Below, piece after piece: positions 33,021-42,236 of a DNA stretch of 53,267 nucleotides. Origin of the DNA: a virus; the IMG/VR virus record IMGVR_UViG_3300021517_000162, positions 1 through 53,267 of that record; one strand, written 5' to 3'. Positions within the stretch are counted from its first letter, which is position 1, and the number at the start of each line of letters is the position of its first letter. The notes under the pieces were generated by a model. That model saw only the letters and a program-made list of their open reading frames with translations, was not told the origin of the DNA and made no database searches. A program made the position numbers and the translations under genes.

Positions 33021-34126
33021 ATGACCACCACATTGTTCAAGGTTGTTCGCAAAGTTTCGCCTGGACTGGGTAAGAGGTCTCCTACTGGCTCAAGGATCGA
33101 ACCTTCGTCGGCAATCAAACCGTCCGCTTGGAAACGTATAAAAACCGTAGATAAAGCGGCCACATACAAGGGCCCATTAACCGATAAAGAATTCACAAAT
33201 GCCACCACGGAATTACGTATTTCTTCGGTTAATTGCGTTGTATTGACCCCTGCAACAAAATTCAATTTTAACCTTATATTTACGATCTTTGGTATACTAT
33301 TGGATATTAAAACATTAATACCTGCTGCCCTAAATTCGTTCAAAACCGTCTTAACTTGAGCTGCAAGTTGGGTATTGGCTACCCCTGAAGAATCAGCAAT
33401 ATACAATTCTACAATGCGCGCAGCTTCTCCAGTTGGTTCGAGAGACTCGACCGCTTGAGCACTTACAACCCCCGGGGTTGACAATGCCCCAAATTCAATG
33501 GCCCCAAGCGTGCCCCGGCGCACTGTGCGCCAAAATTGTCTTATCAATGCGCGAAATTCTTCATCTTCAAACGCATTCTCCCCTCCAGCTGTGGGTAGAT
33601 CATTATTAATCTGAATATTAGGGTCAAAAATCGTTTCTGGACTGCTAAATCGCCTTATTGTGTTTGCCCCAACTTGTGTTTCTTTACCCGCTTGGGTGGC
33701 CCTCACATCCGCAAATACCTCCAAAGTGGAGCCTCCAAATGTCGCCGTCGTGGTTGTTATATATTGTACCCCAGTGTTTGTTGTAAGAAGCGTGTTTGCG
33801 GGTATTGAACCCGCACCTCCACTTGCAATTGTTCGAAAAAAACGCACTTGACCAAGAGCACTTGTTGCCCCTGGTCTTGTCAATTGGTATCGATCATAAG
33901 CAAAACGATCAAGTTCTTCTCCCTCCGATCCATCAAGGGTCAAATTGGCTATCGAAAAAGCCAATTGATTGATCAAATAATAAGCCAAAACACTCAGTGA
34001 ACCCACGAAAATGTTCACATCTGTGCCCTCCACATCCACATTTGTAGGATCGATTTTTTTCGCTCTTTGAAGCACATAATCTCGACCTATCGCAAACAAA
34101 TCTAATCTTGTAGGTAAATCAGCCAT
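33017..34126 (-). CDS. Baseplate J-like wedge protein
   Basis: 369 aa with a clear P2 J/T4 gp6-type layout: an opening FAIGRDYVLQRAKKIDPTNVDVEGTD, LDRFAYDRYQLTRPGATSALGQVRF, GSIPANTLLTTNTGVQYITT, AFEDEEFRALIRQFWRTVRRGTLGAIEFGALSTPGVVSAQAVE and a C-terminal beta domain. It joins neighbouring wedges around the hub and holds tail fibres. The gp25-like gene precedes it by 2 bp. The match to the family is strong. Confidence 0.88.
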   Translation of the reverse strand: MADLPTRLDLFAIGRDYVLQRAKKIDPTNVDVEGTDVNIFVGSLSVLAYYLINQLAFSIANLTLDGSEGEELDRFAYDRYQLTRPGATSALGQVRFFRTIASGGAGSIPANTLLTTNTGVQYITTTTATFGGSTLEVFADVRATQAGKETQVGANTIRRFSSPETIFDPNIQINNDLPTAGGENAFEDEEFRALIRQFWRTVRRGTLGAIEFGALSTPGVVSAQAVESLEPTGEAARIVELYIADSSGVANTQLAAQVKTVLNEFRAAGINVLISNSIPKIVNIRLKLNFVAGVNTTQLTEEIRNSVVAFVNSLSVNGPLYVAALSTVFIRFQADGLIADEGSILEPVGDLLPSPGETLRTTLNNVVVI

Positions 34127-34128
34127 AT

Positions 34129-35019
34129 TTAAACCTCCACTGGTACATCAAGACGCACAGCCAAGCCTGTACGCAATTGCACCGCTACGCGGGCATAAAA
34201 TAAACTTGGAACTCTTGAATCTTGATCTATGGTTGCTCGTACTCGCACAGCTTCGGGTTCTCTTGCAATTTGCTGCTCAATATCAGCTATCAAATTCGAT
34301 CGTATACCCGCCAACTGGAGACGTTTTCCATAGGTTTGTATACCAATACCATATTCAGGCATATGAGCAAAACTTTGTTTCATCGATATTATTCGACGAA
34401 TTACGCGTTTTTTGAAAGATGTTATACCCTCATCAAAAGCGTAGTCTCCCAAATCATCTACAACAAATGTTCCAAGGTTTAATGGGTCATCGGGGTTAGG
34501 CAATGGATCAAACATTGCGGCCCTATCCTGTGGAGATGCAAAATCTCTTGATTTGTAGCCTGTTTCAAGTACTGGGCGATTGAGAAGTTTGAAATTAGAG
34601 AAAAAAGTAAAACTTGTAAATGCAACATTGATCAACATGAAAGCTGGAGGTGTGCCCGTGGCTACCCCTGTGACTTTCACAGTATATTTTGCCGGATAAG
34701 GGGTAAATGGTCTATCCGTAATAAGATCTAATTTTGTGGGTTGACCTATGACTTTTTTGACCTCCACAGCTGTAACAGGTCGAACATTCAAACCATCATA
34801 ACCTACTGTACCTTGTACTATTGAAATCAAATATCTCTTCGCATCACTCGCATCATATTTGTCAAAAAGACCTGAAAAATAAGGTACACCAGAAAATGTC
34901 AATCTGAGTATGTTTTCACCCACAGCTATGGCATCAAGTAAATAAAAAGTTCCAAACGGAGACGTTTCTCCTCCTCCCCATGGAAATGTTCCATATTCTC
35001 CTATCCCATATCCAGGCAT
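34129..35019 (-). CDS. Baseplate wedge protein with gp25-like C-terminus
   Basis: 296 aa from the ATG at 35019 (AGGAG upstream); a longer start at 35067 lies inside the fibre gene. It begins MPGYGIGEYGTFPWGGG. The C-terminal ~100 residues (FKKRVIRRIISMKQSFAHMPEYGIGIQ..., IEQQIAREPEAVRVRATIDQDSR) follow the gp25/W baseplate pattern, whose role is to nucleate the sheath. The N-terminal ~190 residues are an extra beta-rich domain. Position before the J-like gene supports the call. Confidence 0.7.
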   Translation of the reverse strand: MPGYGIGEYGTFPWGGGETSPFGTFYLLDAIAVGENILRLTFSGVPYFSGLFDKYDASDAKRYLISIVQGTVGYDGLNVRPVTAVEVKKVIGQPTKLDLITDRPFTPYPAKYTVKVTGVATGTPPAFMLINVAFTSFTFFSNFKLLNRPVLETGYKSRDFASPQDRAAMFDPLPNPDDPLNLGTFVVDDLGDYAFDEGITSFKKRVIRRIISMKQSFAHMPEYGIGIQTYGKRLQLAGIRSNLIADIEQQIAREPEAVRVRATIDQDSRVPSLFYARVAVQLRTGLAVRLDVPVEV

Positions 35020-35033
35020 TTTTTCATCTCCTT

Positions 35034-37586
35034 TTATCGCACAACAATGATTGCATTTGAAACGCAAGCAATTACAAGTTTACTACCTGCTGTAATTGTG
35101 GGAGCTCCACTCTGAGGTGATGTTTTGAGTGTGATCAAACTTCCTGAATCATTGATCACAAACCACATTCGCCCTGATAAGTTCGGAAAAATAAGGTTGT
35201 TATCATCATTGGAATTTGTTATCCGTATGATACCATTTCGATATTCGCTTCGAGTTAACGTCACATTCAAAGCTAAAAGTTCAATATCAGTGATACCTCC
35301 GATATCCGATCTATGAATGTTACCATCACTGTATTCAAACCATGTTACCCCGGACGATCCCCATAAATTAAACCCCGTTACAGGGGCACTTGTTGGTTGA
35401 GTTGCGGCATTTCCAACATGCAAAAGTAAGTCTCCAGTTGGAACATCCGTACCTGCAATAAGACTGTTTTTTACAAGAGATAGTATTCTACGCCCCGGGC
35501 CTCCAGTTGTTTCAAAAACTTCAAGCATTGTGGATGATTCACCTCCACTTTGAAGAACAACAGAACCATCGTCGGCCGTGCCATTACCTCCACCTCCTTT
35601 TATAAAGAGATACCCACCTGCATGGTTTCCTGATGTATGAGCTTGTCCACCTCGTATATTCAACCAACCTCCGGCTCCACTTGTACTATTCAAGGGGGCA
35701 ATAAGCATATTGTTGTCATCGTTTCGAGTGCGAATACCCGTATAATTTACGGTTACAACATCAACCCCTGAAATACGACTTATGATGCGCCCGCGTTGTT
35801 CACCTTGTCCAACATCAACTCCGTTCGGAGTTGTAAGGAGGATATCTCCAGATTTTGCAGTTGTGTTCGTCGTAGCCCCTGCAAAAGGCCCTTGGGAACG
35901 TATTGTAAAATTAAGTGGAGCTACGTCACTTGTTTTATTTACTTGATTTATCGATGCAGTTTCATTCTGAGCGAATCTCATACCATCTAAAAGAAAATCA
36001 ATTGCCCTTGTAGATGAACCTCTATCAATTGCTACAAAATTGGAGGCTCCAGCTGTGAAAGTGATATCAGCGGCCTTAAGTTCCATCACTGCAGGGCTTG
36101 TAAAACCAACACCTGCGCGCCATGCACCTCCACCTCCAGGAGAATAAGCAAGTAAACTTGTATCTCCAGTACCTGCAACTTGAAACCCATTACGAACATT
36201 GATTTCAAAGGATTCATGATTTGTTACTCGTATGTTACCCGAAGCAGCATAAGCCGAAGATCCCGCGATAATTCCCATACGAATTTTGGCAACAGAAGCA
36301 TCAACAATATTTCCAAGTGAGTCTCCACTCAACTTCTCCACTCTGTTATTTCCTAACGTTCCAGTCACATCTCCTATCAAAGTTGCATTCGATGGTAACA
36401 ACTCAAACCAACCTGTATTTCCCGTACCTGTTCTCTTTATCCAAACTTTACCTACTGATTGGTTTGACCTTGCAAGTGAACCAAATGGTGCCGTCAAATT
36501 TCCTTCGGGTTCTGTTACAGTGGCAAAATCAGAGAAAATAGTAGCCCATTTAATCTCTCCTATATTGATCTGAGCTCTGTCCATCTCCACTGTGGATTGA
36601 AAATTCAAACCTTGGGTTGTTGTAAGAGAAGTAGGTGTTTCGATTCGACCTCCACTTGTAACAAATGGCAATCTGTTTGCTGTCAATGCTGTACTGTAAA
36701 GATCTGTCGCTTGAAATGCCAAACCTCCAGTTATTGTTGTATCATTCGGGGCTACAAGTGCAGCCCTCCAACGGGAGGTTGTTTCCTCCCATACCATACT
36801 CGCTCGATCACGCAACGTACCTGAAATATCACCTCTAAAAGCCGCTATACCCTCAATAACAGTAGGTACAGGTGCATTGGGTCCCGCGACATATCCTATT
36901 GTGATCAACTTGTCGATAAATTCTACTATTGCAGTTGCTGGCATTTTATACCATCTACCATTTGATGCCAAAAGAACATCATTCGGTTTGATCACAAAAT
37001 TACTATCATCAGCGACACCTGCACCTGTATTTGCATCATATCTATAAGTTGTACCAGCATCTTCTACAAGTCTAACCTGTCTATCTACTCTACTCGCTGA
37101 TACTATAGCTCTCAAACCTGGTAAATCTTGTACCCCCGCTGCAAAATTCACCGCACCTCCAGCTGCTGCTACAAGGTCATTTATAATAGTATTAAGTGCG
37201 GTTTTCCAACCTTTGACTTGCCCAGAATAATTGAAAGAATTGATAGTAGAATTTGCAGCAGGCACATACCAACCAAGTGAATTTGGTACGATAAAATCAC
37301 GTATATCAATGATATTATCATCTCCGTTTAACCTGAGTTGAATTTGATATGTGCCCGAAACATCAGGGGTAAAAGACGCTGAAGGTATAGGTCCGACCGC
37401 ATCTACAAGTATACCCTCCACAAGAGCACTTCCAAGTGGCTTATCAAGTAAACTTATACGATAACTTGTAACCCCTGTATTGTCTCCGTTTGTTATCGTA
37501 ACCAATGATCCTGTTATACCTACCAATGCTCTACCTGGTAAGTCCGTATTAATACCTTGTGTAAATTTTATTGATGCTACAGGCAT
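35034..37586 (-). CDS. Large tail fibre protein
   Basis: 850 aa. An N-terminal Ig-like part (residues ~1 to 100, TPDVSGTYQIQLRLNGDDN) is followed by a long repetitive, Thr/Ser/Asn/Gly-rich stretch that reads as beta-structured fibre (LIGDVTGTLGNNRVEKLSGDS, FTIRSQGPFAGATTNTTAK). The C-terminal part contains TGFNLWGSSGVTWFEYSDGNI and ends in a strand-rich tip. No intramolecular chaperone or peptidase motif is recognised at the end. It should mediate host attachment. The genes before and after belong to the baseplate. Confidence 0.7.
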   Translation of the reverse strand: MPVASIKFTQGINTDLPGRALVGITGSLVTITNGDNTGVTSYRISLLDKPLGSALVEGILVDAVGPIPSASFTPDVSGTYQIQLRLNGDDNIIDIRDFIVPNSLGWYVPAANSTINSFNYSGQVKGWKTALNTIINDLVAAAGGAVNFAAGVQDLPGLRAIVSASRVDRQVRLVEDAGTTYRYDANTGAGVADDSNFVIKPNDVLLASNGRWYKMPATAIVEFIDKLITIGYVAGPNAPVPTVIEGIAAFRGDISGTLRDRASMVWEETTSRWRAALVAPNDTTITGGLAFQATDLYSTALTANRLPFVTSGGRIETPTSLTTTQGLNFQSTVEMDRAQINIGEIKWATIFSDFATVTEPEGNLTAPFGSLARSNQSVGKVWIKRTGTGNTGWFELLPSNATLIGDVTGTLGNNRVEKLSGDSLGNIVDASVAKIRMGIIAGSSAYAASGNIRVTNHESFEINVRNGFQVAGTGDTSLLAYSPGGGGAWRAGVGFTSPAVMELKAADITFTAGASNFVAIDRGSSTRAIDFLLDGMRFAQNETASINQVNKTSDVAPLNFTIRSQGPFAGATTNTTAKSGDILLTTPNGVDVGQGEQRGRIISRISGVDVVTVNYTGIRTRNDDNNMLIAPLNSTSGAGGWLNIRGGQAHTSGNHAGGYLFIKGGGGNGTADDGSVVLQSGGESSTMLEVFETTGGPGRRILSLVKNSLIAGTDVPTGDLLLHVGNAATQPTSAPVTGFNLWGSSGVTWFEYSDGNIHRSDIGGITDIELLALNVTLTRSEYRNGIIRITNSNDDNNLIFPNLSGRMWFVINDSGSLITLKTSPQSGAPTITAGSKLVIACVSNAIIVVR

Positions 37587-37598
37587 AATTTTCCCCTT

Positions 37599-37922
37599 TT
37601 AGAATGGTATGGTGCTCAAAAAATCTTCATCTGGATCTGGAGGTAAATTGGGTTTTCGCCCGCCTCCACTTGGTAACCCCCCCGCTACATCCAAGGGGTT
37701 GCTGATCAAACAATTAATCCCCAAGGGTAAAGAAATCGCCGGCGGAAAAGGCGAAGGTAAATTGAAAAGTGCAGGTAATTTGAACCCAAATTTGAACTTG
37801 GGTATCGATGGGAGACTAAACCCACACAATGATGCAAGTGGAGGCCCTGGTGAAAACCCGGCCTCCTCTTCAGTTATGTTTTGTTGCGAAATTGGTGGGG
37901 CATTCGGTATCGGTGCGCTCAT
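37599..37922 (-). CDS. Proline-rich baseplate-associated protein, possible spike tip
   Basis: 107 aa. Pro/Gly/Phe/Leu-rich repeats (LPSIPKFKFGFKLPALFNLPSPFPP), then NCLISNPLDVAGG and PSGGGRKPNLPPDPDEDF. Similar small Pro-rich proteins beside the spike gene are common in myoviruses, but I know no firm function. It follows the spike gene at 40 bp. There is no purine-rich ribosome site; the ATG is preceded by a region with the palindrome AGTGGATATCCACT (37938 to 37951). It could fold as a PAAR-like cap, though no PAAR motif is seen. Confidence 0.6.
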   Translation of the reverse strand: MSAPIPNAPPISQQNITEEEAGFSPGPPLASLCGFSLPSIPKFKFGFKLPALFNLPSPFPPAISLPLGINCLISNPLDVAGGLPSGGGRKPNLPPDPDEDFLSTIPF

Positions 37923-37961
37923 ATTCGGAGGATATCAAGTGGATATCCACTGTCGATTCTT

Positions 37962-38945
37962 TTACGAAATCAAAAGCCCCGCGACCCCAAAATGAGGTTG
38001 AATGCCCGTATTATCTGGAGGTGCTGACAATGCAGCAGTCATACCGGGTAATAAAGGCGTTATGGGCAATGCAATGGCTTGCGTAAGGGCTGCATTGATA
38101 AGAGGTATAGCCGCCGCTGCAAGGGCACCTCCGAATAACATTGACGGAAAAAGAAGCCCAATTGTCTGTGCAAATGACTGGAGAAACACAGCTACGCTTT
38201 CTGCCGTTACCCCATGAAAAGCAGTTGGAAATGAACCCGAAGTGCCAATGAGTACACGATTAGGGGTCAAAAGTTGTGTATCCTCATCAGCTTTCAAGTG
38301 GAGAAGTGTGCCTCCAGCCTCCAGTGCCACGATCTTTGTGCGCAAATTCAATTGGCACACAAGCTCCGTATCAGCACTTTGCATTGTAATAAAATCGCTC
38401 GCTACGGAGATATAACCCTCCGTATTCGATAAAGTCCACTCTCCAATTTTGTTCAAAGAAAGAAATGCCTCTGTTTTTGCCGATCGAAAAAGCAATGTCT
38501 CCGCTGTCTCAAGCACATACGGAGTACGCAATCGTTTGAATGCAAAGTTATTTTTCGTCGAATCTGACCCTGCAACTTGTGATGGCCATTCATCCAGTTG
38601 ACTGTTGAGTCGACCAAGAATCACACATCCACTTTTTTCATCACCTCCGGGTACAGCCACGATCACCTGATCTCCGTCCACAAAAGGAAACCATTCTCCT
38701 TCTCCGTTTCCAGCGACATGGTTTGCCACTTGGCAAGCCACAAAAACCTCACTTGGCTGCAAAAGCACTGATACAAGGGGCATACCTATGGTTTTATCAA
38801 AGGTTACAATCTGAGCATTTGCTGTTTCTTTTGTGACAACACCAAAAGAAACCCATTGTCGTGGGTCAATACCTGGCCTCGAAAAAGCCTTTGAATACGT
38901 TGATAAATCAAAACCTCCCATGACTCCTATCTCCTTGTCTCCCAT
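37962..38945 (-). CDS. Baseplate spike protein (gpV/gp45-like, OB-fold)
   Basis: 327 aa. The first ~120 residues hold the OB-fold part of central spikes (PFVDGDQVIVAVPGGDEKSGCVILGRLNS). Strand-rich repeats follow (LLFRSAKTEAFLSLNKIGEWTLSNTEGYISVASDF), as expected for the beta-helical needle. The end is hydrophobic and Ala/Leu/Pro-rich (FGGALAAAAIPLINAALTQAIALPITPLLPG), unlike most spikes, and may wrap or anchor the tip. The spike punctures the outer membrane. It overlaps the hub gene by one base. Confidence 0.8.
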   Translation of the reverse strand: MGDKEIGVMGGFDLSTYSKAFSRPGIDPRQWVSFGVVTKETANAQIVTFDKTIGMPLVSVLLQPSEVFVACQVANHVAGNGEGEWFPFVDGDQVIVAVPGGDEKSGCVILGRLNSQLDEWPSQVAGSDSTKNNFAFKRLRTPYVLETAETLLFRSAKTEAFLSLNKIGEWTLSNTEGYISVASDFITMQSADTELVCQLNLRTKIVALEAGGTLLHLKADEDTQLLTPNRVLIGTSGSFPTAFHGVTAESVAVFLQSFAQTIGLLFPSMLFGGALAAAAIPLINAALTQAIALPITPLLPGMTAALSAPPDNTGIQPHFGVAGLLIS

Positions 38946-40702
38946 TATTCCTTGGGTGGATTGGGTAATTTCAAGGGTTCTGCGCGTACTTCAACAAAGT
39001 TTATGCACTCAATATCAAAGGCTACCCCCGTATCAATGTTCCAATTAACTTGCATATTTTTGATACGAAATTCAGTTGGTACACCAATGTCTGTATAAGC
39101 CTTTGCATACGCTTTTGAAAGATTTTCCGCAAAACCTCGACTCATAAGATACTTCACGTTCTTGTCTCGAAACGTTTGAAGTTGAGTCTCCAGACTTGTA
39201 ACTGTCGATGTACTCGGTGCTGTTTCAATGTTGTTTGATCGATTTACAAGTATTTCAACTGTATCTGCCGCTTTCATATCCAGGAGGTCAGGATCTTCGT
39301 TCCCACCACCAAAAGACGCTAGATTTTTCGTCTTAATCTTCACTTGTAATTCTTGTCTACCAAGTTGTTCATATATATTCTGAGCAATAATTCGGAGGGT
39401 ATCCTTATCTGTAATTCCTGGGGCAACCTTCCATACAAGCCATTTTTCCTCCGCACCTCCGTCTCCAGGTATGGAGGTGTGCACCCCAGCACCCACACGA
39501 TTCGTTGGGTATCTCCCAACCACAGGACTTTTTTTCACCGGATCATAACTACGAACCTCAATGTTTGTGGGCACATTCTTCACAAATGTTCGAGTTGTTT
39601 TCATTTCCGAAATATTACGACCATAAATAAATTGTCTGTATACTCTCCCATTGCGACCTTGGAAAGGATCATCAGGTCTTCTTACAATCTTTGAATTTGG
39701 CCCAAATTTTGTTCTCGATCGCTCAATAAGAATATTCGTACCCTCCACATGTATAAAGTGCCCAAGTGAACTCACAACATCCGTGAGAAAATCCCACACT
39801 GGCAAACCCGAAGGTTGGCCATTAATCAAAGAGGGTGGAGGTCCAAGTTGTGGAGGAAAGGAGGCCCTACCATATACATTTTTTAATACGGGAATTTCAC
39901 TCTCTTTTATGTTTCCAGGCCTATACTCAATGGTTATCCCATTGAGTTGAGGAAAGTGACTCAGATATTTTGCAATGGCCTTATCAATAGGAATATTCTT
40001 ATCAATTGTAAGCTTCGAAGGGGCATCAATATCAATGAGAAGTTGCGTATTATCGCGGCATTCAACTCGAACCATAGGTTCATTGTCTCCAAAATCATTT
40101 TCCCACTTGTCTACAAAACCTTGGAATCTCAAATTTGACCTAACACGACCCGTCTTATCGATATATGTATCGGGTACCATGAGCATACTTTCGTATATTT
40201 TTTGTCCATTTTTCAAGCTTATTTCTCGGTTTCTACCCTCAATACCAAGTTGATGTTCTTCAGCTGTAATAGTTCCAAGGTAAAGCTCCACCCATGCCGC
40301 TCTGAGTACAAGTGGAGAAAAAGGTAAGTCAGCATATGAAAATGTAAGATTAAGAGTGTCCGCCATACGTATCCCATTGACATTCCAAGTAGCCTCCCTA
40401 GGTATAATTCCTGAGATTACAAAGCTTAATTCATCTTCACTTCGCACTTGTTTTTGCGGCCCTAAGCCTACAAGTTTCTTACTTGTATCAAATTCTAAAA
40501 GAGTTCTTCGCACATTCGTAGGGGCATTGGGATCATTGACCAATCGGAGGGGAGCCCTAGGATCTTTGATCCCGGTCAATTTGTGCAATGGTTTTGGAGG
40601 TATTTTACCCACAAAAACTCGACGATTTAACTCATCAAATCGTATCCCAAACCTCACTTTGGCTCTTGGATAATAATTCTGAGCAGGATACTGAGGTTGC
40701 AT
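38945..40702 (-). CDS. Baseplate hub protein (gpD/gp27-like)
   Basis: 585 aa. The late-control D/gp27-type layout: N-terminal strands, SGIIPREATWNVNGIRMADTLNLTFSYADLPFS, then RFQGFVDKWENDFGDNEPMVRVECRDNTQLLID, then LPVWDFLTDVVSSLGHFIHVEGTNILIERSR, and EKWLVWKVAPGITDKDTLRIIAQNIYEQLGRQEL. It forms the trimeric hub onto which tube and spike dock. The LysM-type gene is upstream by overlap (1 bp) and the spike follows. Confident. Confidence 0.82.
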   Translation of the reverse strand: MQPQYPAQNYYPRAKVRFGIRFDELNRRVFVGKIPPKPLHKLTGIKDPRAPLRLVNDPNAPTNVRRTLLEFDTSKKLVGLGPQKQVRSEDELSFVISGIIPREATWNVNGIRMADTLNLTFSYADLPFSPLVLRAAWVELYLGTITAEEHQLGIEGRNREISLKNGQKIYESMLMVPDTYIDKTGRVRSNLRFQGFVDKWENDFGDNEPMVRVECRDNTQLLIDIDAPSKLTIDKNIPIDKAIAKYLSHFPQLNGITIEYRPGNIKESEIPVLKNVYGRASFPPQLGPPPSLINGQPSGLPVWDFLTDVVSSLGHFIHVEGTNILIERSRTKFGPNSKIVRRPDDPFQGRNGRVYRQFIYGRNISEMKTTRTFVKNVPTNIEVRSYDPVKKSPVVGRYPTNRVGAGVHTSIPGDGGAEEKWLVWKVAPGITDKDTLRIIAQNIYEQLGRQELQVKIKTKNLASFGGGNEDPDLLDMKAADTVEILVNRSNNIETAPSTSTVTSLETQLQTFRDKNVKYLMSRGFAENLSKAYAKAYTDIGVPTEFRIKNMQVNWNIDTGVAFDIECINFVEVRAEPLKLPNPPKE

Positions 40703-41937
40703 TATTTCACCGCTTGATTGGCGCTGTAGTTCGGTATTACAAGGGCAATTCCAGGTTTCAATCTAACCTGATAAAAAGGTAAATTATTGGCCCTCATAAT
40801 ATCAGCCACATGATCAGGATCTCCAAAATATTTGATGGAAATGGAGACTGGAGTATCTCCAGATTTCACAACGTGAAGCTTTACAATGTCCTTGGCTTTG
40901 CCAGAATTTCTTACGTTTTTTATACCCGCCAAAGCCACTTGAGTATTAACCTTGCGAAGAGCTAAATCAGCTTCCATCACCGATCTCATAAGTACCCTTG
41001 TATTCTCCACACTGCGTCCAAAATTCTTCGTCGCATACAGTAAATCTCGGGCCATTGTCTTCTGATTCATGAGTTCTGGAGGTACCCTAGATATCTGAGA
41101 TATGAATTGTGTACCTTGTTGCACTGTGGTTCGAGTCAATTCCAAAACTGAATTTGAAACCGCAAATGGGAGACCCTTCACTTTATTTGCAATATCAACA
41201 ATCTTCTGAGCTGTAGATGCAAACTGGAGAATCCTTGTTCTTCCAACTTTTTGCAGTTGATTTGGGTAATTTGCCAATGCCTCCAGTTGTCCCAAAGTAA
41301 AATTATTTGGCTGTAATTTTGCTGTATTTTGAGTCCTCCGATCTACAATATCCTGATCAAGTATGGCTTGAGCTTTGGCCCGCATATCAGCAAGCTTTGT
41401 CTCAACACTTTCATCTTTTACTTCAACAGGTCTGTATGCCCCACGACCTCTCGATTGCCATTCCCACTGGATGTTCCACTGGATATCCTCCGCTCGCTCA
41501 ACAGGAAATTCCCACTCTTTTGCTTGACCCTCACGCATGATCAAGGCCTTCGATTGGGGCCCGTCTCCACCTTGGAACCATATGACTCTCAATCTGTGCC
41601 CACCACGAAACATTTCTTCTATCAATTGTACAAGAGTCACGGGTTGAATGATGTCGATCAATTCACTCATATTTCCGGTATTTGTATACTTCGCAGGGGT
41701 TCTGGAGAGCATCCTATATCTCCACTCTCCAGACCAATTTGAAGGCATTTCTATGGGCCCCATATTTTGCTGAGTAGCTTCATCACCATTACCTGGGTAC
41801 CAAGTTGTATTAAGTCTATTTCCACTTTTCCACGCCGCGGGTCTGTGCGGCAAACCCGAACCCCTAAGTTGCAAAATTCTCTGTGGAATACCTCCAGTTA
41901 GGAGTTCCATGATCGTCATTATGCTCTCTCTTGCCAT
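40702..41937 (-). CDS. LysM-containing tail/baseplate protein
   Basis: 411 aa from the ATG at 41937. A C-terminal LysM-like domain (VKSGDTPVSISIKYFGDPDHVADIMRANNL, then LKPGIALVIP) resembles gpX/gp53-type proteins that bind the tube or hub. The N-terminal 150 residues (RGSGLPHRPAAWKSGNRLN, ELIDIIQPVTLVQLIEEMFRGGHRLRVIW) are the type found in myovirus tube-initiator proteins. No ribosome site precedes the ATG; instead TATAATTTGAAC lies directly before it, as though the mRNA were nearly leaderless. It follows the bidirectional terminator near 42020. Confidence 0.65.
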   Translation of the reverse strand: MARESIMTIMELLTGGIPQRILQLRGSGLPHRPAAWKSGNRLNTTWYPGNGDEATQQNMGPIEMPSNWSGEWRYRMLSRTPAKYTNTGNMSELIDIIQPVTLVQLIEEMFRGGHRLRVIWFQGGDGPQSKALIMREGQAKEWEFPVERAEDIQWNIQWEWQSRGRGAYRPVEVKDESVETKLADMRAKAQAILDQDIVDRRTQNTAKLQPNNFTLGQLEALANYPNQLQKVGRTRILQFASTAQKIVDIANKVKGLPFAVSNSVLELTRTTVQQGTQFISQISRVPPELMNQKTMARDLLYATKNFGRSVENTRVLMRSVMEADLALRKVNTQVALAGIKNVRNSGKAKDIVKLHVVKSGDTPVSISIKYFGDPDHVADIMRANNLPFYQVRLKPGIALVIPNYSANQAVK

Positions 41938-42002
41938 GTTCAAATTATACACATGACCGACAAGAGGTTCAGAAAACCATCAAACAATGACCATTTTCCA
42001 CA

Positions 42003-42039
42003 TAAAAAAACACAGTGGGAGGGTCTCCACTGTGTTTTT
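42003..42039. terminator. Bidirectional terminator
   Basis: ACACAGTG (42010 to 42017) pairs with CACTGTGT (42028 to 42035), followed by TTTTT on the plus strand and by a T-run on the minus strand (AAAAAAA before 42010). It would end the tRNA transcript on the minus strand. Confidence 0.75.
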
Positions 42040-42054
42040 ACATTTATTTTATAA

Positions 42055-42128
42055 TGGGTTTAGAGGAAGGGGTCGAACCTTCAATCTGCCGATTACATTC
42101 GGTTGCCCTACCATTGAGCTACTCTAAA
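42055..42128 (-). tRNA. tRNA gene, unusual anticodon loop (anticodon unclear: GTA or TGT)
   Basis: A cloverleaf is clear: acceptor TTTAGAG/CTCTAAA, D-arm GCTC/GGGC with AATGGTA loop, T-arm GAAGG-TTCGACC-CCTTC and an encoded CCA. The anticodon arm pairs CCGA with TCGG around a loop of only six bases, ATGTAA, one short. If U33 is kept, the anticodon is GTA (Tyr); counting from the 3' side gives TGT (Thr). The base before the 5' end is G and the discriminator is C, allowing the G-1:C73 pair that marks tRNA-His. There is no long variable arm as in bacterial tRNA-Tyr. It lies between two terminators. Confidence 0.75.
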
Positions 42129-42131
42129 CAT

Positions 42132-42179
42132 AAAAAAAAAAACCTCCGTAGAGGGAAGGAAAAAAACCTTCTACGGAGG
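42132..42179 (-). terminator. Strong terminator directly before the tRNA
   Basis: On the minus strand CCTCCGTAGAAGG pairs with CCTTCCCTCTACGGAGG (three-base bulge) over a T-rich loop, followed by eleven T. The T-run ends 3 nt before the tRNA. It would end the transcript of the acidic protein gene, so the tRNA would need read-through or processing. Confidence 0.75.
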
Positions 42180-42208
42180 GAGGATGTACTGAGAGGTACA
42201 TGTTTTTC

Positions 42209-42236
42209 AATCTAATTATTTATACCCTGCTGTCAA
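42209..42236 (-). promoter_or_regulatory. Promoter-like site upstream of the tRNA
   Basis: Minus strand TTGACA (42236 to 42231), 16-bp spacer, TAGATT (42214 to 42209), lying over the stop codon of the acidic protein gene. The predicted start is near 42202, before the hairpin at 42132 to 42179 and the tRNA. It has the same TAGAT-type -10 as the replication promoter. Confidence 0.4.

Noticed and set aside
37609-37995. A 128-codon + strand frame rich in Gly and Lys
   Set aside because: It is the complement of the proline-rich protein and the spike end; composition is explained by that strand.
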